Shown here: piece by piece, positions 21,555 through 22,456 of the stretch
Position numbering within the stretch: the first letter of the stretch is position 1
How the letters are laid out: every line of letters begins with the position of its first letter
Origin: QHBQ01 sp038230695
GTDB taxonomy: Bacteria > Chloroflexota > Chloroflexia > QHBQ01
Assembly: GCA_038230695.1 (NCBI GenBank)
Contig: JBBRMT010000047.1
Span: forward strand, 1-22,456
Length of the DNA: 22,456 nucleotides
Direction of reading: 5' to 3'
Translations under genes and position numbers: made by a program
Notes under the pieces: generated by a model
The model's database searches: none
Told to the model about the DNA's origin: nothing
The model's input: only the letters and a program-made list of their open reading frames with translations

Positions 21555-22133
21555 CTAGGGCTGATTACGCAACAGTTGTTCGCAAAACTCCAGCCCCATC
21601 GCCAAATGCGTCAGGATCTGGGCGGGGCCGTCGTGAACCTCGCGGGCCAGCCGCGCCCGTTCGCTCTCCTGCCCTTGCACCAACCGCACTCGCAATGCCG
21701 CCTCCAGAGGGTCGTCTAGCGTCGCGCCGCTAGCCTCACTGCGTAGCAGATAGCTGCCGCTGGTTTCCAGCAGCCGAATCAGCATCTCCATTTTGCCGCA
21801 CAGCCGCCCCAGCCGCTCTCGACTGGCCTGCAACTGTTCGCCCCGTTGCCGCAATTGACCCTCCCGCTGGCTCAACCCTTCCAGGTAGGGAGCCAGCGGA
21901 TCGTCCTTGATGCGCGTTTTACCATGTACCGCAAACTGGCGATGATAGCTAAGTTCTTCCAGCAACTGATCGAGCTGGCGTTGCTCTACCTCGGCCTGCT
22001 CCAGCGCCCGCTTGGCCGTCTCATAGGTATGACGCAGGCTGACAAGTTGCCCCTCAATCGTTCCCGCTGCCTGTTCCAGCAGGCTCTGCACATCGCTTTC
22101 CTGCAAACCGGAATCGGCTACCGCTTTGCCCAT
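21555..22133 (-). CDS. Histidine kinase, N-terminal part, ends at in-frame TAG
   Basis: This 192-residue fragment is a cytosolic kinase with no membrane helix. A long coiled coil (about 15-125, Glu/Gln/Arg/Leu-rich) resembles the DegS-type sensor region. The HisKA_3 motif ESERARLAREVHDGPAQILTHLAMGLEF follows, with phospho-acceptor His167. It stops after LLRNQP at TAG (21557-21555), and the same frame resumes with SVPQELAKLRGN, exactly what a kinase helix should read. The join is therefore one base change (CAG to TAG is the simplest) or a readthrough site. It has its own promoter at 22169-22197. The ATG has only a weak upstream GGGGGA. Confidence 0.82.
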   Translation of the reverse strand: MGKAVADSGLQESDVQSLLEQAAGTIEGQLVSLRHTYETAKRALEQAEVEQRQLDQLLEELSYHRQFAVHGKTRIKDDPLAPYLEGLSQREGQLRQRGEQLQASRERLGRLCGKMEMLIRLLETSGSYLLRSEASGATLDDPLEAALRVRLVQGQESERARLAREVHDGPAQILTHLAMGLEFCEQLLRNQP

Positions 22134-22168
22134 AAACCTATCCCCCGTTGCGCTTCAATATCATATCC

Positions 22169-22197
22169 AGTATAGCATGGTTGAGGAATAGGCGCAA
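22169..22197 (-). promoter_or_regulatory. Promoter of the interrupted histidine kinase
   Basis: On the minus strand TTGCGC (22197-22192), a 17-bp spacer and TATACT (22174-22169) give a good sigma70-type promoter, with a leader of about 30 nt. Confidence 0.65.
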
Positions 22198-22240
22198 CTG
22201 GCAAGATTTAGCCAGGGTGGGTAACAAGTTTAGCGGGAAG

Positions 22241-22326
22241 CGGCTGATTAGTAGGGGCGAACCGTTGTTCGCCCTGCGGTGAGCGGCTGATTAGTAGGGG
22301 CGATCCATTGTTCGCCCTGCTGGGAT
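22241..22326. repeat. Tandem repeat of 43 bp, two GTAGGGGC-family hairpins
   Basis: CGGCTGATTAGTAGGGGCGA occurs at 22241-22260 and exactly again at 22284-22303. Each is followed by a 7-10 nt middle and TTCGCCCTGC. They are close relatives of the elements at 5265-5284 and 5326-5348. Confidence 0.9.
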
Positions 22327-22342
22327 AGGCACAACCCCCTGA

Positions 22343-22456
22343 TTAGCCATTCACCTCAGCCGGGATGGTGATCACCACGCTGGTGCCACTGCCGGGGGTG
22401 GATGATATGTTCAGGTCGCCACGCAGGTTGGTGGCGCGTTCGCGCATATTGAGCAG
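22343..22456 (-). CDS. Second histidine kinase, C-terminal end only
   Basis: The last 37 codons of a minus-strand gene run off the right edge and end in TAA. The sequence LLNMRERATNLRGDLNISS followed by TPGSGTSVVITIPAE is the closing G2 part of a HATPase domain in the same kinase class as the neighbouring interrupted gene. A 43-bp tandem hairpin repeat lies between the two. It is too short to name further. Confidence 0.85.
   Translation of the reverse strand: MLNMRERATNLRGDLNISSTPGSGTSVVITIPAEVNG

Noticed and set aside
21555..21557. TAG recoded as an amino acid across the genome
   Set aside because: Several intact genes here end at TAG in the right place (atpE, atpH, atpG, the epimerase, the response regulator).

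Overview
The window looks like chromosome from a bacterium of the phylum Chloroflexota, probably in or near class Chloroflexia. This is an inference from gene content and protein style (F-type ATP synthase operon order, DegV/FakB, a translin-family protein, many dispersed hairpin and heptamer repeats in intergenic DNA). No rRNA or other decisive marker is present. No tRNA, CRISPR array, transposase, integrase or phage gene was seen.

Left part (1-5432): the 3' end of a leucyl aminopeptidase gene on + faces a series of minus-strand genes. These are a DegV/FakB fatty-acid-binding protein, a small Cas4-motif membrane protein overlapping a translin/TRAX-like gene, a DedA membrane protein with its own promoter, and a membrane-anchored protein overlapping inorganic pyrophosphatase. 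Middle-left (5433-9615), all on +: a two-domain polynucleotide kinase/metallophosphatase, an Lrp/AsnC regulator, and a sugar-phosphate nucleotidylyltransferase overlapping an alpha/beta hydrolase.

Centre (9616-17402): a complete F1Fo ATP synthase operon in the order atpZ/I-B-E-F-H-A-G-D-C, behind two good sigma70-type promoters. The c-subunit residues predict proton coupling. The gaps between several of these genes carry hairpin repeats, including a long inverted pair of heptamer arrays between atpA and atpG. mreB follows from its own promoter, then an NAD-dependent epimerase.

Right part (19854-22456), all on minus: a LuxR-type response regulator followed by a small unknown protein, preceded by a cytosolic DegS-like histidine kinase that is interrupted by one in-frame TAG. 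The last bases encode the C-terminus of a second, similar histidine kinase.

The most striking non-gene structure is the repeat content. There are seven or more arrays of 7-bp units of different sequence, at least a dozen GTAGGGGC-type hairpins, CCCTC/GAGGG hairpins, and local tandem duplications of 43, 59 and 67 bp. They sit almost entirely between genes and in places appear to supply a stop codon or a -35 box. The gene-level observations most worth following up are the translin/Cas4-motif gene pair and the amber-interrupted kinase.
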